Part shown: one piece after another, positions 34,893-45,260 of the stretch
Numbering within the stretch: position 1 is the first letter of the stretch
Layout of the letters: each line of letters opens with the position of its first letter
Origin: JAKPBU01 sp964425695
GTDB lineage: Bacteria; Pseudomonadota; Gammaproteobacteria; Xanthomonadales; Xanthomonadaceae
DNA: 64,000 nt
Direction: 5' to 3'
Assembly (NCBI GenBank): GCA_964425695.1
Contig: CAYRNF010000003.1
Location: forward strand, 220,059-284,058
Position numbers and translations under genes: made by a program
Notes under the pieces: model-generated
Seen by the model: the letters and a program-made list of their open reading frames with translations, nothing else
The model's database searches: none
What the model was told of the DNA's origin: nothing

Positions 34893-35771
34893 TCAGGCCT
34901 CCAGCCGGAACGTGCTTTCGAACCTGCGCGGCCTGCCGTCGATCGGGTCGTCGAAGGCCAGCCCCTGTGCCAGCAGCTGCAGCGCCGGCGCATCGCCCGG
35001 GGGCGCGTGCGGCACCAGTTCGGGGTACAGCCGGTCGTTGCGGATCGCCGCTCCCAGCGCCGCCATGTGCACGCGCAGCTGGTGCTTGCGGCCGGTGAGC
35101 GGGTACAGCGCGTAGCGCCACCACGCACCGTCGCAGGCGAGGGCTTCGATCCGCGTGTGGCTGTTCGGCGCGCCTTCCGCTTCGCGCATGCGGAAGAACG
35201 GATCGCCAACGGCCAGCCGCGACGCGCGCACGTGCGGAAACACCAGCCGTGGCAAGGCCGGCGCGATCGCCTCGTAGCGCTTGGCGATGCGTCGTTCGCG
35301 GAACAGCGCCTGGTAGGCGTCGCGCGTGGCCGGATCGGCGGAGAACAGCACCAGGCCCGCGGTCTCGCGATCGATGCGGTGCAGCGGCGCCAGCCCGGGA
35401 TTGCCCAGTCGCCGCACCAGCCGCCCCAGCAACGTCTCGTGCACATGCCTGCCCGAGGGCACCACCGGCAGGAAGTGCGGCTTGTCGGCCACCACCAGGC
35501 GATCGTCTGCGTGCAGCACGCGCTCGGCGAACGGTATCGCCGGTTCGTCCGCCACCTCGCGGAAATAACGCACCTGCGCGCCTGTGCGGTACGGCGCGTC
35601 GGCCGCCAGCGCCAAGCCGTCGGCGCCGCGTACCCGGCCCCGGGCGAAGCGGTCTTCCCAGGCCTGGCGCGAGATCGCGGGAAAACGCGCGCACAGTCCA
35701 TCGAGCAGCGTGCGCCAGGGCCCTGGCGGCAGCTGCAGGCGGCTTGCGGCCAGGCCCTGTTCGTCGAACAC
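34893..35771 (-). CDS. RluA-type pseudouridine synthase
   Basis: A 292-residue pseudouridine synthase of the RluA superfamily. The catalytic block is PLHRIDRETAGLVLFS, with the Asp of HRID as nucleophile, preceded by VVADKPHFLPVVPSG and followed by PLTGRKHQLRVHMAALG. It isomerises uridines in RNA; the specific target is unknown. The first 90 residues form a family-specific N-terminal part (LPPGPWRTLLDGLCARFPAI). The start is GTG 35771, with GAGGAT just upstream. It is divergent from katE. Confidence 0.88.
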   Translation of the reverse strand: MFDEQGLAASRLQLPPGPWRTLLDGLCARFPAISRQAWEDRFARGRVRGADGLALAADAPYRTGAQVRYFREVADEPAIPFAERVLHADDRLVVADKPHFLPVVPSGRHVHETLLGRLVRRLGNPGLAPLHRIDRETAGLVLFSADPATRDAYQALFRERRIAKRYEAIAPALPRLVFPHVRASRLAVGDPFFRMREAEGAPNSHTRIEALACDGAWWRYALYPLTGRKHQLRVHMAALGAAIRNDRLYPELVPHAPPGDAPALQLLAQGLAFDDPIDGRPRRFESTFRLEA

Positions 35772-35915
35772 GCGATCCTCGATGTCGCCGCACGGTGTGC
35801 GTTGTTCACGTGACGCACCATGCCGGCCGTGGATGCAGGTTGCTGCGTGCGCCTGACACGCCACCGTGACATGTGCGTGTGCATGGTAGGCAATCCCCCG
35901 CCCCGGAGCATCCGC

Positions 35916-38012
35916 ATGGCCACCCGCAAGCCCAAGAAGACCGCGTCTTCCGCCAAGCCCGCCGGCGACGAACGCGGACACGGTGGCGAACTGCAGCAGC
36001 AGGCCGGCGGCAAGCATCCGGTGATGACCACCGCGCAGGGCATCCCGCTGGCGGACAACCAGAACTCGCTGCGGCCCACCCCGCGCGGCCCGACCCTGCT
36101 GGAGGACTTCATCCTCCGCGAGAAGATCACCCACTTCGACCACGAGCGCATCCCAGAACGCATCGTGCACGCGCGCGGTTCCGCCGCGCACGGCTATTTC
36201 CAGCTCACCAAGTCGCTCGCCCGGTACACCACGGCGCGGATCCTGACCGAGACCGGCACCAGGACGCCGGTGTTCTGCCGCTTCTCCACCGTGGCCGGCG
36301 GCGCAGGTTCCGTGGACACGCCGCGCGACGTGCGCGGCTTCGCGGTGAAGTTCTACACGCAGGAAGGCAACTGGGACCTGGTGGGCAACAACATCCCGGT
36401 GTTCTTCATCCAGGACGCGATGAAGTTCCCGGACCTGGTGCACGCGGTGAAGATGGAGCCCGACCGCGGCTGGCCGCAGGCCGGCAGCGCGCACGACACG
36501 TTCTGGGATTTCGTGTCGCTGATGCCCGAGACCATGCACATGGTGATGTGGGCCATGAGCGACCGCACCATCCCGCGCAGCCTGCGCATGATGGAGGGCT
36601 TCGGCGTGCACAGCTTCCGCCTGCTGGATGCGGCGGGCAATTCCACGTTCGTGAAGTTCCACTGGCGCCCGGTGCTGGGCATCCAGAGCACGGTGTGGGA
36701 CGAGGCGGTGAAGCTGCAGGCCGCAGACAACGACTTCCACCGCCGCGACCTGTGGGAATCCATCGACGCGGGCCAGTACCCGGCGTGGGAACTGGCCGTG
36801 CAGCTGTTCACGCAGGAACAGGCCGATGCCCTGCCCTTCGACCATCTCGATCCGACCAAGCTGATCCCGGAGGAGACCATCCCGCTGCAGGTCATCGGCC
36901 GCATGGTGCTGGACCGCAATCCCGACAACCTGTTCGCCGAAACCGAACAGGTCGCGTTCTGCCCGGCCAACATCGTGCCCGGCATCGATTTCTCCAACGA
37001 TCCGCTGCTGCAGGGCCGGCTGCACTCGTACCTGGACACGCAGCTGTCGCGGCTGGGCGGGCCGAACTTCCACCAGATCCCGATCAACGCGCCGAAATGC
37101 CCGTTCGCCAACCACCAGCGCGACGGCCACATGCAGATGGAGGTGCCCAAGGGCCGCGTTGCGTACGAGCCGTCCAGCCTGGATGGCGCGTCGCCACGCG
37201 CGAGCCGCGAACGCGGCTACCGCCACTTCGCCCAGACCGCCGGCGACGAAGCCAAGGGCCGCGTGCGGCCGGAGAGCTTCGCCGACCACTACAGCCAGGC
37301 GCGCATGTTCTTCCGCAGCCAGTCAAAGCTCGAGCAGGCGCACATGGCGTCTTCGCTGGTGTTCGAACTGAGCAAGGTCGCCACCGCGCACGTGCGCGAG
37401 GCGGTGGTGGGGCAGCTGCGCAACGTGGACGAGGATCTCGCGCAGCGCGTCCAGGACGGACTGGGTATGCCCGCGCTGCCGCCGGCGCCCGCGCCGGCCG
37501 CACCGGTGCAGGAACTGGCGCCTTCTGCGGCGCTGCGCATCATCGACCGCATGAAGGACACGCTCGAAGGCCGCTGCGTGGGCATCCTGGTCGCCGAAGA
37601 CACCGACATGGCGCAGGTGGACGCGCTGCGCAAGGCGGCCGAAAAAGCCGGCGCGCAGGTGAAGCTGGTGGCGCCCAAGCTGCAGGTACGCGATGCGAAG
37701 GGCAAGCCGATCGCGGCCGACGGCCAGCTGGCCGGCACCCCTTCGACGGTGTTCGACGCGGTGGCCAGCGTGCTCACGCCCGACGCGGCGGCCAAGCTGG
37801 CCAAGGAAGGTGCGGCGTTGGACTGGTTCCGCGATGCGTTCGGCCATCTGAAAGCGATCGCGGCCTGCGGCGGAACGCGCAAGTACATCCTGGCCGCGGC
37901 CGGCATCAAGCCCGACGCCGGCGTGGTGGAACCCGAGGACGTGAAGGGGTTCATTGCGGCGGCGAAGACGCGGCAGTGGGCGCGCGAGCCGAAGGTGCGC
38001 ACACTCGCCTAG
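35916..38012 (+). CDS. katE: Catalase HPII, large-subunit clade
   Basis: A 698-residue monofunctional heme catalase of the large-subunit type, which decomposes hydrogen peroxide. The active-site His is residue 85 in RIVHARGSAAHGYF, the distal Asn lies in DLVGNNIPVFF, and the heme-ligand Tyr in LHSYLDTQLSRLG. After the beta-barrel core a flavodoxin-like C-terminal domain (about 535-690, starting GRCVGILVAEDTDMAQVDA) is present, as in E. coli HPII. The N-terminus is shorter than in HPII (753 residues). The start is ATG 35916 with GGAG seven bases upstream. Confidence 0.97.
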   Translation: MATRKPKKTASSAKPAGDERGHGGELQQQAGGKHPVMTTAQGIPLADNQNSLRPTPRGPTLLEDFILREKITHFDHERIPERIVHARGSAAHGYFQLTKSLARYTTARILTETGTRTPVFCRFSTVAGGAGSVDTPRDVRGFAVKFYTQEGNWDLVGNNIPVFFIQDAMKFPDLVHAVKMEPDRGWPQAGSAHDTFWDFVSLMPETMHMVMWAMSDRTIPRSLRMMEGFGVHSFRLLDAAGNSTFVKFHWRPVLGIQSTVWDEAVKLQAADNDFHRRDLWESIDAGQYPAWELAVQLFTQEQADALPFDHLDPTKLIPEETIPLQVIGRMVLDRNPDNLFAETEQVAFCPANIVPGIDFSNDPLLQGRLHSYLDTQLSRLGGPNFHQIPINAPKCPFANHQRDGHMQMEVPKGRVAYEPSSLDGASPRASRERGYRHFAQTAGDEAKGRVRPESFADHYSQARMFFRSQSKLEQAHMASSLVFELSKVATAHVREAVVGQLRNVDEDLAQRVQDGLGMPALPPAPAPAAPVQELAPSAALRIIDRMKDTLEGRCVGILVAEDTDMAQVDALRKAAEKAGAQVKLVAPKLQVRDAKGKPIAADGQLAGTPSTVFDAVASVLTPDAAAKLAKEGAALDWFRDAFGHLKAIAACGGTRKYILAAAGIKPDAGVVEPEDVKGFIAAAKTRQWAREPKVRTLA

Positions 38013-38423
38013 GGCAGGTCTGAACAACGCCAACGCCGTCATCCCAGCGAATGCTGGGGTGACCGGTTATCCAGGCCTATCCTCGCGATGGAATGCCCTG
38101 CCATGCCATGCCGCAGCAGGGTGCTTGTTCTCAGGCAACGCCGATCGAGCGCTCCTGCTCGTCAATCGCGCGAACGCGGCAATCCAGTGTCTTGGCGTCT
38201 CAACTGCCTGAAGTCGCTGCATCCCCGCGTTCGCGGGGATGGCGACAGTGCTCAGCGTTGTCTCGGCGGTTTTCCGCGAGGTTCGAAGGCTTGCCCGCGA
38301 CCGTTCTTCTTCGCGATCTTCCCCAAGGTCAAACGCGTTCGCGGCCGACGCCGCTCCTGCAAACGCAGCTCGCGAACGCGCTTGCTTCCGGCTGCGCGTC
38401 GTCGTTTCGGACTCCGGGTTCGG
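38013..38423. repeat. Gene-free region with palindromic repeats between katE and purA
   Basis: I see no gene in these 411 bases. 38038-38063 is a near-perfect hairpin (GTCATCCCAGC-GAAT-GCTGGGGTGAC) that could end katE transcription. 38219-38246 holds ATCCCCGCG-TT-CGCGGGGAT, the same family. 38338-38360 is a degenerate arm of the second repeat family (TCGCGGCCGACGCCGCTCC). Both repeat families are therefore present side by side. The region separates convergent katE and purA. Confidence 0.7.
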
Positions 38424-39716
<1,293 letters not shown>

Positions 39717-39745
39717 CTCAACACTCCTGCACTGTTGCGTTCTGC

Positions 39746-39821
39746 GTAGGGGCGGCGTCAGCCGCGAGCGTTCGCCTCACCACGCACGTTCGAGACCGCT
39801 CGCGGCCGAAGCCGCTCCTAC
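39746..39821. repeat. Paired palindromic repeat upstream of purA
   Basis: Inverted arms 39746-39768 (GTAGGGGCGGCGTCAGCCGC) and 39799-39821 (CTCGCGGCCGAAGCCGCTCC) enclose a 30-base spacer. It is the same family as 26926-27082 and is placed between the purA start and the terminator at 39852. Confidence 0.8.
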
Positions 39822-39851
39822 AGAGGCGTGCAGGCCTGCGCCCGACACGGA

Positions 39852-39886
39852 AAAAGCCGGTGGGGCGCTGGCCCCATCCGGCTTTT
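39852..39886 (-). terminator. Terminator of the hfq-hfl operon
   Basis: AAAAGCCGG then TGGGGC pair with GGCCCCA then CCGGCTTTT around a short loop, giving a long stem with A/T runs on both sides. On the minus strand it follows the DUF2065 gene by about 60 bases, so purA needs its own promoter. Confidence 0.8.
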
Positions 39887-39948
39887 GTGCATTATCCGGG
39901 TTTGTGGGTGCCGCGGCCACCCTTGCACCGGCCGCCGCGAGGGCGGGT

Positions 39949-40137
39949 TCAGCCGCCGCGCACCAGGTAGAGCGCCACCAGGCCCGCGACCAGCACCGCG
40001 CCGCCGAGCCGGCGCAGCTGCGCGTCGTCCATCTGCTGCATCTGCGCCATGGTCCGCTTCCACGCGCCGGGGACCGCGAACAGCACCAGCCCCTCGAGCA
40101 CCGCCACCAGGCACAGGGCGGCCCACAGATCGCTCAT
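39949..40137 (-). CDS. DUF2065 family membrane protein
   Basis: A 62-residue protein with two membrane helices: LWAALCLVAVLEGLVLFAVP at the N-terminus and GGAVLVAGLVALYLVRG at the C-terminus, joined by a loop with MQQMDDAQLRRLG. These features define DUF2065. It regularly lies between hflC and purA in gamma-proteobacteria. It begins seven bases after hflC. Its function is unknown. Confidence 0.92.
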   Translation of the reverse strand: MSDLWAALCLVAVLEGLVLFAVPGAWKRTMAQMQQMDDAQLRRLGGAVLVAGLVALYLVRGG

Positions 40138-40144
40138 GCGCGGC

Positions 40145-41017
40145 TCAACGGTCGCTGCGCAGGTATTGCAGGAACGGATCGTCCTTTTCCAGCACGATCA
40201 CCGCGTTGCCGTCGCGGAACGAGGCGCGGTACGCCTCCAGGCTGCGGTGGAACGCGAAGAAGGCGGGATCGGCGTTGGCCGCGGTGCCGTAGATGCGCGC
40301 AGCCTCGGCATCGCCCTCGCCGCGCAGCTTCTGCGCATCGCGCTCGGCCTCGGCCAGCAGCACGGTCTGTTCGCGGTCGGCCTGCGCGCGCACCTTGCGC
40401 GCCTCTTCCTCGCCTTCCGCGCGCAGACGCGCCGCCACTTCCTTGCGCTCGGCGCGCATGCGGTCGTACACGTCCGAGATCACGGTGCTGTCGGTGGGCA
40501 GCTCGATCTGCTTGAAGCGGATGTCCACGATGCGGATGCCCAAACCCGCGACACTGGCATTGACGCCCGGCAACCGCGCCTTGATGAAATCGCTGCGACG
40601 GCCGGATACCAGCTGCGCCAGCGTGCGCGAGTTGATCTCGTTGCGCACAGCGTCCTTGATGATTGGCTCCAGGCGCTTGCGCGCCTCGTCCTCATTTCCG
40701 CCGGTCGCTCGATAAAAGTCGCCTACGTTTTCGATAAAGCCAATCGCCACGTAGTCCACGCTGACGTCCTTGCGCTCGGAGGTCAGCGAGCGCTCCGGCG
40801 GGAACTCGTTGGCCTCGAAGCGGCGGTCGAACACCTGCGCCGATTCCACCAGCGGGATCTTGAAGTGCAGGCCCGGCCCCAGGTCGGCGCGGGCCACGCG
40901 GCCCAGGTTGAGCACCAGGGCGGTCTGGCCTTCGCGCACCACGAACACCGAGCCGAACAGCAGGAACAGCGCGACCACGACGGCCGGCAGGAACAGGTTG
41001 GATCTGAAGAAGGCCAT
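40145..41017 (-). CDS. hflC: HflC, SPFH regulator of FtsH
   Basis: A 290-residue HflC. An N-terminal membrane anchor (about 7-26) precedes an SPFH domain beginning VREGQTALVLNLGRVAR. A long charged coiled coil follows (ERKEVAARLRAEGEEEARK, then AEAERDAQKLRGEGDAEAA), ending in FLQYLRSDR. With HflK it forms a large cage in the membrane that encloses FtsH and modulates its proteolysis. The start at ATG 41017 is just before MAFFRSNLFLP. It lies directly after hflK. Confidence 0.97.
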   Translation of the reverse strand: MAFFRSNLFLPAVVVALFLLFGSVFVVREGQTALVLNLGRVARADLGPGLHFKIPLVESAQVFDRRFEANEFPPERSLTSERKDVSVDYVAIGFIENVGDFYRATGGNEDEARKRLEPIIKDAVRNEINSRTLAQLVSGRRSDFIKARLPGVNASVAGLGIRIVDIRFKQIELPTDSTVISDVYDRMRAERKEVAARLRAEGEEEARKVRAQADREQTVLLAEAERDAQKLRGEGDAEAARIYGTAANADPAFFAFHRSLEAYRASFRDGNAVIVLEKDDPFLQYLRSDR

Positions 41018-41018
41018 C

Positions 41019-42164
41019 TCAGCGGTCTCCCTGGCGCGTCGGACGCGGCAAGCGGCTCTCGGCATCGCCGGTCTCTGGCTGCTGCGCGCTCACCGCGGGC
41101 GCGACGAGTTCCTGCTGCAGCACTTGCGAGGTCGCCGACGGCGCGCCGCGGCCGTCCATGGGCACGTAGATCAGCTGGCGCCCGTCGCCACCGACCACCT
41201 TGCGGTTGTCGGCGAGCACCTGCTGCACGGTTTCCAGCCACAGGCGCTTGCGGGTGACGTCCGGGGCGTTGCGGTACTGGTCCACCAGCAGGGTGAAGCG
41301 CTGCGCATCACCAGTGGCGCGCGCGATCGCGGCGGTCTTGTAGCCCTGCGCGATGGTGCGCGTGCGCGCGGCTTCGCCGCGGGCTTCCGGCACCACCTTG
41401 GAAGCGTAGGCGCGCGCTTCGTTGACCAGGCGTTCGTTGACCTGGCCGGCGCTGTTGACCTCGTCGAAGGCCGGCTTGACCTCTTCCGGTGGGCGCGCGT
41501 CCTGCAGCTGCAGGTCGGTCACGCTGATGCCGGTGCGGTACGCGTCCAGCGACGCCTGGAGCGAGGTCTTGGCCGCGGCCGACAGCGGGCCGCGGTTGTT
41601 CAGTGCGGTGTCCACGTCGGAACGGCCGAACTGCTCGCGCACCACGCTCTGCGCCACCTGCTGCAGGACGCGTTCGGCGTCGCGCGTGCCGAACAGGAAC
41701 CGCCGCGGGTCGTTGACGTTGTACTGCACGTTGAACGAGACGGTGATGATGTTCTCGTCGCGGGTCAGCACCGGCACGCTGTTGCTGAAGGTGCGCACGC
41801 CGGTGGTGTTGATCTTGGTGACCCGCTCCAGCGGCCAGGGCAGCTTGAAGTTGGGGCCCGGCTGCATGGTGCGCGCGTACTGGCCGAAGCGCAGCACCAC
41901 GCCGCGCTCCTGCTCGCCCACCAGCACGAAGCAGTTGAACGCCAGCCACAGCACCAGCGCGATCGCCACCCAGCGGCCCGTGCCGCCGCCGTCCGGGGCC
42001 ATGCCGCGCAGGCGTTCGAGCACGTCGCCCAGGCCGCCACCGCCGCTACCGCGCCGCTTGCCGCCGCCGGAGGGGCGCCAGGCCGGACGGTTGTCTTCGC
42101 CGCGCCGGGGCGCGTCGTTGTCGGGGCCGTCTCCGCCGCCCTTGCCGGGTGTGTTCCAGGCCAT
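41019..42164 (-). CDS. hflK: HflK, SPFH regulator of FtsH
   Basis: A 381-residue HflK. A Gly/Pro/Arg-rich cytoplasmic N-terminus (1-60, starting MAWNTPGKGGG) is followed by one membrane helix (about 65-83), the SPFH domain (VGEQERGVVLRFGQYARTMQ) and a coiled coil around NEARAYASKVVPEARGEAAR. It partners HflC, one base downstream. ftsH itself is at 47408, outside this operon. The upstream frame extension has no role, because ATG 42164 gives the standard N-terminus. Confidence 0.97.
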   Translation of the reverse strand: MAWNTPGKGGGDGPDNDAPRRGEDNRPAWRPSGGGKRRGSGGGGLGDVLERLRGMAPDGGGTGRWVAIALVLWLAFNCFVLVGEQERGVVLRFGQYARTMQPGPNFKLPWPLERVTKINTTGVRTFSNSVPVLTRDENIITVSFNVQYNVNDPRRFLFGTRDAERVLQQVAQSVVREQFGRSDVDTALNNRGPLSAAAKTSLQASLDAYRTGISVTDLQLQDARPPEEVKPAFDEVNSAGQVNERLVNEARAYASKVVPEARGEAARTRTIAQGYKTAAIARATGDAQRFTLLVDQYRNAPDVTRKRLWLETVQQVLADNRKVVGGDGRQLIYVPMDGRGAPSATSQVLQQELVAPAVSAQQPETGDAESRLPRPTRQGDR

Positions 42165-42213
42165 TCGATCTCCAATGCGAGGCCGGCGCCTGCGGGCGCC
42201 GGAGCCCCGGATT

Positions 42214-43539
42214 CTACAGGGTGGCTTGCGCGATTCCGGCCGGCAGCAAGGGTCGCAGCGGCGCACCGTCGGCCTGCGAGGCCAGGCGCGCGGCATCGGC
42301 CAGCGCCAGGTCCACGGTGAGCGTCCAGCCGCCGCCGTCGGACGCGTCGTGCGCTTCGCCGCGCACGGCCTCCAGCGCGTGCAGGCGCGCGCGCAGGCGT
42401 CCGGCTTCCGGCGGCAGGCGCACTTCGCCCTGCACGCGCTCGGTGCCCACCGCGCCGGCGATGGCCTCGCGCAGCAGATCCAGCCCGCGGCCGTCGCGCG
42501 CCGAGATCCAGACGCGCTCGCGCACGTCGTTGGGCTGCTCGTGGCGCTCGATGGCGCCGTCGATGCGGTCGATCTTGTTGTACACCAGCACCTGCGGCAG
42601 TTCGCCTGCGCCCACCTCCTGCAGCACCGCGTCGACCTGGGCGATGCGCTCCTCGCGCTGCGGGTCGGCGGCGTCGATGACGTGCAGCAGCAGGTCGGCT
42701 TCGCGCGCCTCGCTCAGGGTGGAGCGGAACGCCGCGACCAGTTCGTGCGGCAGGTCGCGGACGAAGCCGACCGTGTCGGCCAGCACCACGGCGCCACCGG
42801 GGAGCTCGATTCGGCGCACGGTCGGGTCGAGCGTGGCGAACAGGCGGTCGTCGGCGTACGCGTCCGCCCCGGTCAACGCATTGAACAGCGTGGACTTGCC
42901 GGCGTTGGTGTAGCCCACCAGTGCCACGCGGGGCAGTTCGCTGCGCACGCGCGCACGGCGCATCTGGGTCCGCTGCACCTCCACCTTGTCCAGCCGCTTC
43001 TGCAGCTGCTCGACGCGCTTCTGCAGCAGGCGGCGGTCGGTTTCCAGCTGGGTCTCGCCGGGGCCCCGCAGCCCGATGGAACCGCCGCGCTGGCGCTCGA
43101 GGTGGGTCCAGCCGCGCACGAGCCGCGTCGCCATGTGGCGGAGCTGGGCGAGCTCAACCTGCAGCTTGCCCTCGGCGCTGCGAGCACGCTGGGCGAAGAT
43201 GTCAAGGATCAGGCCGGTGCGGTCCACCACGCGCCGCTCCAGGTACTTCTCCAGGTTGCGCTCCTGGCCGGGCGTCAGCGGATGGTTGACCAGCACCAGG
43301 TCCGCGCCGCTGGCTTCAGCCAGCGCCTTGATCTCTTCGAGCTTGCCGCTGCCCAGCAGCGTGGCCGGATTGGGGCGGTCGATGCGCGCGGTGGCCAGGT
43401 GCGCCACGGTGGCGCCCGCGGACCGGGCAAGATCGGCGAACTCCTCCAGCAGGCCCTCGTCGGCAGGGCCGCCGGCATGCGGCTGGATCAGCAGCGCGGT
43501 TTCGCCCTTGCGCGAGCGTTCAAACAGCTGGGTGGGCAT
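42214..43539 (-). CDS. hflX: GTPase HflX
   Basis: A 441-residue HflX, a ribosome-associated GTPase that splits stalled or heat-damaged ribosomes. The N-terminal HflX domain (1-115) leads to the family signature GSIGLRGPGETQLETDRR (about 154-170), a coiled segment, and the G domain with P-loop GYTNAGKSTLFN at 209-220, DTVGFVRDLPH as G3 and NKID as G4. It lies between hfq and hflK, as in most gamma-proteobacteria. Confidence 0.97.
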   Translation of the reverse strand: MPTQLFERSRKGETALLIQPHAGGPADEGLLEEFADLARSAGATVAHLATARIDRPNPATLLGSGKLEEIKALAEASGADLVLVNHPLTPGQERNLEKYLERRVVDRTGLILDIFAQRARSAEGKLQVELAQLRHMATRLVRGWTHLERQRGGSIGLRGPGETQLETDRRLLQKRVEQLQKRLDKVEVQRTQMRRARVRSELPRVALVGYTNAGKSTLFNALTGADAYADDRLFATLDPTVRRIELPGGAVVLADTVGFVRDLPHELVAAFRSTLSEAREADLLLHVIDAADPQREERIAQVDAVLQEVGAGELPQVLVYNKIDRIDGAIERHEQPNDVRERVWISARDGRGLDLLREAIAGAVGTERVQGEVRLPPEAGRLRARLHALEAVRGEAHDASDGGGWTLTVDLALADAARLASQADGAPLRPLLPAGIAQATL

Positions 43540-43649
43540 GGGCGGCGTGCGGTGCGGTCATGGCAACGGACATGGAGGCGGCCGCCGCTGCGTTCAACCG
43601 CGGCCGACCCGCGCCGGCAGTGGCCGAGCCGCGATTGCGCGGCGCGGGA

Positions 43650-43925
43650 CTACTCGTCCTCGTCGCCGGGTTCGCCACCCTCGCCCGCGGCCTGCACGTG
43701 TCCGCCGCCCGGGCCCACGCGCACGTTGCGCGCCGGCACCACGGTGGAGATCGCGTGCTTGTAGACCATCTGGCTCACGGTGTTGCGCAGCAACACCACG
43801 AACTGGTCGAACGACTCGATGGTGCCCTGCAGCTTGATGCCGTTGACCAGGTAGATCGACACCGGCACGCGCTCGCGGCGCAAGGCGTTCAGGAACGGAT
43901 CCTGCAGGGATTGCCCCTTGGACAT
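43650..43925 (-). CDS. hfq: RNA chaperone Hfq
   Basis: A 91-residue Hfq. The Sm1 motif is in FLNALRRERVPVSIYLVNGIKLQGTIESFDQFVVLL and Sm2 in MVYKHAISTVVPAR. Proximal-face residues (QSLQDPFLNALR) and the KH of YKHAIS, which bind U-rich RNA ends, are intact. The C-terminal tail (about 70-91) is Gly-rich then acidic (EGGEPGDEDE). It pairs small RNAs with mRNAs. It is located between miaA and hflX. Confidence 0.98.
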   Translation of the reverse strand: MSKGQSLQDPFLNALRRERVPVSIYLVNGIKLQGTIESFDQFVVLLRNTVSQMVYKHAISTVVPARNVRVGPGGGHVQAAGEGGEPGDEDE

Positions 43926-44044
43926 CTTCGTATTTCCCCAACTTGGATTTTTGTTATTCCGGCCGGGTCATCCCACGCTGTGGCGCCCGGTCCGCATCGC
44001 CCGACCCGCTCCCCGCGGCGGCGACCACCCGATGGTACACAAGA

Positions 44045-45061
44045 TCAGTCCGCGTGGCCGGCGCGAACCGTGACGTCGTCCAGGCTTGCGGGCAGCCCGC
44101 GGGCATCGCCGGGCACGAACGCATGGACCGTCCGCCACAGCGCGTCCGCGCCGGTGGCCGGATCGAACCACAGCGCGCCGGGCCTGCCGCGCAACCAGGT
44201 CAGCTGGCGCTTGGCCAGCTGCCGCGTGGCCGCGATGGCGCGGTTGCGGAAAGCGGCCGGGTCCACGCCTTCGCGCAGGTGCTCCCAGGCCTGGCGGTAG
44301 CCCACCGCGCGCAGGGCCGGCAGGTCCTGCGGCGCCGGATGGGCGGCGATCTGCGGCAGGGCCAGCAGCGCCCGCACCTCGTCCAGGAATCCCGCGGCGA
44401 GCATCGCGTCGAAGCGCTGCGCGATGCGCGCATGCAGCACGCCGCGCTCCGGAGGCGACAGCACCAGCTCGAGCACCCGCAGGGGCATGCGCGACTGGCC
44501 GGCGGCCTGCCGCTGCCAGTGACTGATGGGCCGGCCCGTGAGCCGGTACACCTCCAGCGCGCGCTGGATGCGCTGCGCATCGGTGGCGTGGACGCGGGCG
44601 GCGGCCTCGGGATCGGCGCGCGCCAGCTCGTCGTGCAGCGCAGCCCAGCCCACCTGCGCCGCCTCGCTGGCGATCGCGGCGCGCATGTCGGCGTCGGCTT
44701 CGGGCATCGGCGCCAGGCCGTGCAGCAGGGCGCGGAAATACAGCCCGGTGCCGCCGGCCAGGATCGGGATCCGGCCACGCGCCACGATGCCGGCGATCGC
44801 CGCACCCGCGTCCGCGGCGAACTGGGCCGCCGAATAGGGCTGCCACGGATCGCACACGTCGATCAGGTGGTGCGGCACGCCGCCGCGTTCGCGCGCGTCC
44901 GGCTTGGCCGCACCGATGTCCAGGCCGCGGTAGACCAGCGCGGAATCCACGCTGACGATTTCCCCGCCCAGCCGCTGCGCCAGCGCCACCGCGAACGCGG
45001 TCTTGCCCGAGGCGGTGGGGCCCATCACGGCGATGGCGGACGGTCGGGTGTCGGCGGGCAT
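44045..45061 (-). CDS. miaA: tRNA dimethylallyltransferase MiaA
   Basis: A 338-residue MiaA, which adds the dimethylallyl group to A37 of tRNAs reading codons that start with U. The P-loop GPTASGKTAFA is at about residues 14-24. SVDSALVYRGLDIGAAKP and the HHLIDVCDPWQPYSAAQF segment are the DMAPP and tRNA region, and AIAATRQLAKRQLTWLR forms the later conserved block. The start at ATG 45061 gives the standard N-terminus; the upstream frame is spurious. It leads the hfq-hfl operon. Confidence 0.97.
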   Translation of the reverse strand: MPADTRPSAIAVMGPTASGKTAFAVALAQRLGGEIVSVDSALVYRGLDIGAAKPDARERGGVPHHLIDVCDPWQPYSAAQFAADAGAAIAGIVARGRIPILAGGTGLYFRALLHGLAPMPEADADMRAAIASEAAQVGWAALHDELARADPEAAARVHATDAQRIQRALEVYRLTGRPISHWQRQAAGQSRMPLRVLELVLSPPERGVLHARIAQRFDAMLAAGFLDEVRALLALPQIAAHPAPQDLPALRAVGYRQAWEHLREGVDPAAFRNRAIAATRQLAKRQLTWLRGRPGALWFDPATGADALWRTVHAFVPGDARGLPASLDDVTVRAGHAD

Positions 45062-45260
45062 GGGCGAAGCCGGCAGCGGCAGGCAAGCGTAGCGCGTCGC
45101 CGCTGCCGCCCCGCCAGGCACCCCGTGGGCATCGGTATCGGGCCTGCGCGAGCGATGGCGCAGCGGCCGCAATGCCGCAGTTTTTTCGCTGCCGGCGACC
45201 AGCGCCGGCTGGCCAGCGCGCCGCGCGCTGCGCGCCCGCGACCGGCGTACCCTTGGCGGC